Assembly: GCF_035918155.1 (NCBI RefSeq)
Contig: NZ_CP109327.1
Span: forward strand, 3,410,001-3,474,000
Direction of reading: 5' to 3'
Source of the DNA: Streptomyces sp. NBC_01591
Lineage (GTDB): Bacteria; Actinomycetota; Actinomycetes; Streptomycetales; Streptomycetaceae
Length of the DNA stretch: 64,000 nucleotides
A program made the translations under genes and the position numbers. Position 1 is the first letter of the stretch. The number at the start of each line of letters is the position of its first letter. The notes beneath the pieces are model-generated. The model was not told where the DNA came from, made no database searches, and was given only the letters and a program-made list of their open reading frames with translations. Shown here piece by piece: positions 60,703 to 64,000 of the stretch.

Positions 60703-61938
60703 ATGGCCGACACCGTCATCGATATCTCCGGCATAGGTCTGTTCCTCGGCCTGGACCTGGGCAAGGAGTTCCACCACGCCCGCGGCCTGACCGGGCAGGG
60801 CAAGACCGTCCACGACAAGAAGCTGCCCAACACCGAGGCCCGCCTGCGGGAGTTGTTCGACAAGCTCAGGGCCAAGTTCGGCACCGTCCTGGTGATCGTG
60901 GACCAGGTCGCCAACATCGGCGCGCTGCCACTGACCGTGGCCCGCGCGACCGGCTGCCGGGTCGCTTACCTGCCGGGACTCTCGATGCGCCGGGCCGCCG
61001 ACCTCTACCCGGGCGAAGCCAAGACCGACGCCCGCGACGCCTTCGTCATCGCCGACACCGCCCGGACCATGCCGCACACCCTGCGCGCGGTGGACCGCGA
61101 CGACGAGAAGCTGGCCGAGCTGACCATGCTCACCGGCTACGACAACGACCTGGCCGGCGAGGTCAACCGCACCTCCAACCGGCTGCGCGGCCTGCTCTCC
61201 CAGATCCATCCCACCCTGGAGCGGGTGGTCGGCCCCCGGCTGGGCTACCCCTACATCCTGGCCCTCCTTGAACGGCACGGCTCCCCGGCCAGGCTGAAGA
61301 AACTGGGCCACGCCCGCTGCGAGGCCCTGCTCAAGGCGCACGGCTCGCGCAAGGCCCACCACCTCACCGCGGAGATCTTCGACGCGCTTGCCGAGCAGAC
61401 CGTCATCGTGCCCGGCACCGAGGCCAGCGCGCTGATCGTGCCCGGACTTGCCGCCCAGCTCGCCGCCGCCCACACCCAGCGCCGCCAGGCCGAGCAGGAG
61501 ATCGCCGCCCTGCTGGAGGCCCTCCCTCTTTTCCACCTCCTGACCTCCATGCCCGGCATGGGCGTCAGGACCACCGCCGCCGTGATCGTCGCCATCGGCG
61601 ACGGCACCACCTTCCCCACCGCAGGACACCTCGCCTCCTACGCCGGACTCGCCCCCGCCACCAAGTCCTCGGGCACCTCCATCCGTGGCGAGCACGCACC
61701 CCACCGCGGCAACCGACTCCTCAAACGCGCCCTCTTCCAGGCCGCGTTCGCCGCGATCGGCTGCAAATCCGACCGCTCCTCCCGCACCTACTACGACCGT
61801 CAACGCGCACGCGGCAAGACCCACACCCAAGCGATCCTCCGCCTGGCCCGCCAACGTGTGAACGTCATCCACGCAATGATCCGCACCGGGGCCCTCTACG
61901 AACCACGAACCCCCGGCGACATCGGCCTCGCGGCCTGA
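60703..61938 (+). CDS. IS110-family transposase (DEDD/Ser recombinase)
   Basis: 411 residues, full length and uninterrupted. The N-terminal RuvC-like DEDD domain starts LGLDLGKEFHHA (D18) and includes VDQVANIG and AKTDARDAFVIADTAR. The C-terminal Tnp2 domain has LLTSMPGMGVRTTAAVIVAIGDGTTFPTAGHLASYAGLAPATKSSGTSIRGEHAP in parts, with the candidate active Ser in SSGTS. GAAGAGGGG lies upstream of ATG 60703. The ORF is intact and so possibly active. Codon use is as GC-rich as the host, so it came from a related actinomycete. Confidence 0.95.
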   Translation: MADTVIDISGIGLFLGLDLGKEFHHARGLTGQGKTVHDKKLPNTEARLRELFDKLRAKFGTVLVIVDQVANIGALPLTVARATGCRVAYLPGLSMRRAADLYPGEAKTDARDAFVIADTARTMPHTLRAVDRDDEKLAELTMLTGYDNDLAGEVNRTSNRLRGLLSQIHPTLERVVGPRLGYPYILALLERHGSPARLKKLGHARCEALLKAHGSRKAHHLTAEIFDALAEQTVIVPGTEASALIVPGLAAQLAAAHTQRRQAEQEIAALLEALPLFHLLTSMPGMGVRTTAAVIVAIGDGTTFPTAGHLASYAGLAPATKSSGTSIRGEHAPHRGNRLLKRALFQAAFAAIGCKSDRSSRTYYDRQRARGKTHTQAILRLARQRVNVIHAMIRTGALYEPRTPGDIGLAA

Positions 61939-62037
61939 CAGCACCACCGCCCCTCCCTTCCTGACCCCATCACGCGCGCACCGGCACGGCCACCCCCGCC
62001 GTGCCGGCCACCGGGCTGCCCATCAGGCACCCGATCC

Positions 62038-62070
62038 GCCGGGAACGTCCCGCTTCGCGGGACGTTCCCA
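62038..62070. other. Hairpins at the right end of the IS
   Basis: The perfect 13-bp stem GGGAACGTCCCGC / GCGGGACGTTCCC with a TTC loop (62041-62069) follows a second hairpin CCGGCACGG / CCGTGCCGG (61981-62005). They can end transposase transcripts or be structural parts of the IS end. Confidence 0.65.
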
Positions 62071-62134
62071 AAAACCAGCACCAACTCCCACGAACCGACC
62101 CTGACAGGGTTGACGAAACAGATAGGGGCACCCC

Positions 62135-62477
62135 CCCTCCTGGCGTCCCCTCAACAGCCCTCCAACCCCGACCGAACCCCTCCCGGCTCCCCTCACCCAT
62201 CCCCCAACCCGCGCGCCACCCCCTCCTCGCCCCCAGCCCCCTCCTGCCCCCTCACAGCCCCTCCCCGGCCCGCCTCTCCCCTCCCCCGGCCCCACCCGCC
62301 CCCTTCCAGCCCTCCGGCGATTGAGGAGCGGAGTCCGGGGCAGAGCCCCGGTTTCGGGGAGGGGCGGGGAGGGGACAGGCCCCGCCCCAGCGGCCCACCC
62401 ACCCAGCTCACCCACCCACCCCCACCGAAAAGCCCACCGCACACACCACAACGCCCTCACGGGGCCAGAACCAAAAA
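62135..62477. repeat. C-rich degenerate repeat region right of the IS
   Basis: It continues the composition of the left flank. CCTCCTGGCG...CCCTCCAACCCCGACC...CTCCCGG (62135-62187) matches the left flank at 60167-60212 with scattered differences, which gives a direct repeat of about 80 bp on either side of the IS. At 62318-62356 GATTGAGGAGCGGAGTCCGGGG-CAGAGCCCCGG is a hairpin-forming sequence of a type found between many Streptomyces genes. No gene is supported. Confidence 0.6.
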
Positions 62478-62516
62478 GCCGGGGCCGGACGCCCAAACCA
62501 CGCGCCCGACCCCGGC
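62478..62516 (-). terminator. Intrinsic terminator of secA
   Basis: On the minus strand the stem GCCGGGGTCGGGCGC / GCGTCCGGCCCCGGC (with G-U/mismatch positions) is followed by TTTTTGG. It lies about 70 bp after the secA stop. Confidence 0.85.
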
Positions 62517-62583
62517 TACAACCCCACTACAGCCCGGCCACCGCAACGACGTCCGAAGACGTCACCGGCACCCGCGCCTCCGG

Positions 62584-64000
62584 CTACTTCTTACGACGCC
62601 GCCCGCCCCCACCATTCTTCTGGGCCTTGCGCCGCTCCGCCCGGGTCAGCCCATCGGACTCGGCCCCGGCCCCACTGTCACCGTTGGAGAAGTCGCCCTC
62701 GACGACCCCGCCTTCCCCGTCCACCGTGGGAGCGGAGAAGTGCAGCCGGTCCGGACGCTGCGGAGCATCGAGCCCCTTGGCCCGGATCTCCGGACGCGCC
62801 GCCGGCACGGCGTCCTCCTTGACGAGCGAGGTCCGCTCGGCCTCGTCCTGCACCGGCACCTCCTCGACCTGCTGCTCGACCTGGACCTCCAGGTTGAACA
62901 GGTAGCCGACGGACTCCTCCTTGATGCCCTCCATCATGGCGTTGAACATGTCGAAGCCCTCACGCTGGTACTCGACCAGCGGGTCCTTCTGCGCCATGGC
63001 ACGGAGGCCGATGCCCTCCTGGAGGTAGTCCATCTCGTAGAGGTGCTCACGCCACTTGCGGTCCAGGACGGACAACACCACACGCCGCTCCAGCTCACGC
63101 ATGATGTCCGAGCCGAGCTGCTTCTCGCGCTCGTCGTACTGCTCGTGGATGTCGTCCTTGATGGACTCGCCGATGAACTCGGCCGTGATCCCGGCCCGGT
63201 CGCCGGCCGCCTCCTCCAGATCGTCGACCGTGACCTTCACCGGGTAGAGCTGCTTGAACGCGCCCCACAGCCGGTCCAGGTCCCACTCCTCGGCGAAGCC
63301 CTCGGCGGTCTCCTGGCGGATGTAGTCGTCGATCGTGTCGTCCATGAAGTGGCGGATCTGGTCCTGCAGATCCTCGCCCTCCAGGACCCGGCGACGCTCG
63401 CCGTAGATGACCTCACGCTGCCGGTTGAGCACCTCGTCGTACTTCAGGACGTTCTTGCGCGTCTCGAAGTTCTGCTGCTCGACCTGCGACTGGGCCGACG
63501 CGATCGCCCGCGTCACCATCTTGTTCTCGATCGGCACATCGTCCGGCACGTTGGCCATCGACATGACGCGCTCGACCATCTGCGCCTTGAACAGCCGCAT
63601 CAGGTCGTCGCCGAGCGACAGGTAGAACCGGGACTCGCCCGGGTCGCCCTGACGGCCGGAACGACCGCGCAGCTGGTTGTCGATACGCCGCGACTCGTGC
63701 CGCTCGGTGCCCAGGACGTACAGCCCGCCGAGCTCCTTGACCTCTTCGAACTCCGCCTTCACGGCCTGCTCGGCCTTCTCCAGCGCGGCGGGCAGCGCGG
63801 CCGCCCACTCCTCGACGTGCTCGACGGGGTCGAGGCCGCGCTGACGCAGCTCCGCCTCGGCGAGGTCGTCGGGGTTGCCGCCGAGCTTGATGTCGGTACC
63901 TCGTCCGGCCATGTTCGTCGCGACCGTGACCGCGCCCTTGCGGCCGGCCTGGGCGACGATCGTCGCCTCACGGTCGTGCTGCTTGGCGTTGAGGACCTCG
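62584..64000 (-). CDS. secA: Protein translocase ATPase SecA (3' part)
   Basis: About 472 C-terminal residues; the 5' part lies beyond the right edge. The visible part includes [15 protein letters not shown] (helicase motif of NBD2), [41 protein letters not shown], and the helical scaffold and wing domains ([66 protein letters not shown]). SecA drives preproteins through SecYEG using ATP. The C-terminus ends [18 protein letters not shown], a basic tail without the zinc-binding CxCxSG motif, as usual in actinobacteria. Confidence 0.97.
   Translation of the reverse strand, partial: EVLNAKQHDREATIVAQAGRKGAVTVATNMAGRGTDIKLGGNPDDLAEAELRQRGLDPVEHVEEWAAALPAALEKAEQAVKAEFEEVKELGGLYVLGTERHESRRIDNQLRGRSGRQGDPGESRFYLSLGDDLMRLFKAQMVERVMSMANVPDDVPIENKMVTRAIASAQSQVEQQNFETRKNVLKYDEVLNRQREVIYGERRRVLEGEDLQDQIRHFMDDTIDDYIRQETAEGFAEEWDLDRLWGAFKQLYPVKVTVDDLEEAAGDRAGITAEFIGESIKDDIHEQYDEREKQLGSDIMRELERRVVLSVLDRKWREHLYEMDYLQEGIGLRAMAQKDPLVEYQREGFDMFNAMMEGIKEESVGYLFNLEVQVEQQVEEVPVQDEAERTSLVKEDAVPAARPEIRAKGLDAPQRPDRLHFSAPTVDGEGGVVEGDFSNGDSGAGAESDGLTRAERRKAQKNGGGGRRRKK

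Larger units (their letters stand above)
60436..62134. mobile_element. IS110-family insertion sequence
   Basis: Boundaries are inferred. The transposase gene fills 60703-61938. The left non-coding end (about 265 bp) differs in composition from the C-rich flank, and the right end extends past two hairpins to the TTGACGAAACAGATAGGGGCAC stretch near 62110-62131, after which C-rich flank resumes. IS110 elements have no classic terminal inverted repeats and do not leave target duplications in the usual way, so ends cannot be fixed without an empty site. The right flank from 62135 aligns by eye with the left flank near 60165-60245. Confidence 0.75.

Noticed and set aside
1-64000. CRISPR arrays or prophage
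   Set aside because: The tandem arrays seen are in-frame coding repeats without unique spacers, and no phage structural, lysis or integrase genes occur in the window.

Overview
The window is about 64 kb of very GC-rich chromosomal DNA from a Streptomyces-type actinomycete. The evidence is the extreme GC3 codon use, GTG and TTG starts, a tmRNA whose tag reads ANTKRDSFALAA, a HelD helicase, PkaA/PkaB-type kinases, a 180-kDa-class NAD-glutamate dehydrogenase and a SecA without the usual C-terminal zinc motif. From memory, gene order matches the Streptomyces coelicolor core region from roughly SCO2943 to SCO3005; I could not run an alignment. Most of the window is ordinary core chromosome, with local decay, local repeat expansion and one insertion sequence.

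Layout. 1-4.6 kb: the 5' part of a molybdopterin dehydrogenase FAD subunit; a GH20 beta-N-acetylhexosaminidase; and upstream of it a collapsed sugar ABC importer (solute-binding gene fused by deletion to a frameshifted permease) that still has a DasR-type operator; then a DUF3039 protein and YqgE. 4.9-9.0 kb: murA, hup, an NAD(P)-malic enzyme and a candidate small RNA. 9.1-13.9 kb: a HelD-like helicase and the sigU/rsuA-type sigma/anti-sigma pair; the anti-sigma gene carries a perfect 73-copy 9-bp minisatellite encoding a Gly-Ala-Ser tract. 13.9-19.9 kb: a CGNR regulator, a GNAT remnant, a GNAT enzyme, DUF4259, a HemD-winged helix regulator (NnaR type), and a LysR regulator divergent from an MFS transporter.

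20.0-27.0 kb: ssrA and smpB together (ribosome rescue), a C-terminal processing protease, ftsX/ftsE (cell division and wall hydrolysis control), a tiny zinc-ribbon membrane protein, an LAETG sortase substrate with a TDAG repeat, and prfB. 27.0-34.4 kb: two membrane Ser/Thr kinases (pkaB, pkaA) and a divergent 1232-residue FHA/FtsK-like protein, plausibly one signalling unit. 34.5-38.2 kb: a complete CUT1 sugar importer (binding protein plus two permeases, no local ATPase), one permease carrying an extracellular insert domain.

38.3-51.6 kb is a cell-surface glycopolymer locus: a small EamA-like flippase, a GT2-methyltransferase fusion, a polytopic glycosyltransferase, two divergent giant GT2/CDP-glycerol glycerophosphotransferase proteins, a TetR regulator and a TagGH-like ABC exporter. 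51.7-59.7 kb: NAD-glutamate dehydrogenase, a DJ-1/PfpI protein, a HAD phosphatase, a DUF6912 protein and an Rv3235-family protein next to secA. 59.7-62.5 kb is C-rich, degenerately repetitive non-coding DNA into which an IS110-family element has inserted, followed by the 3' part of secA running off the window.
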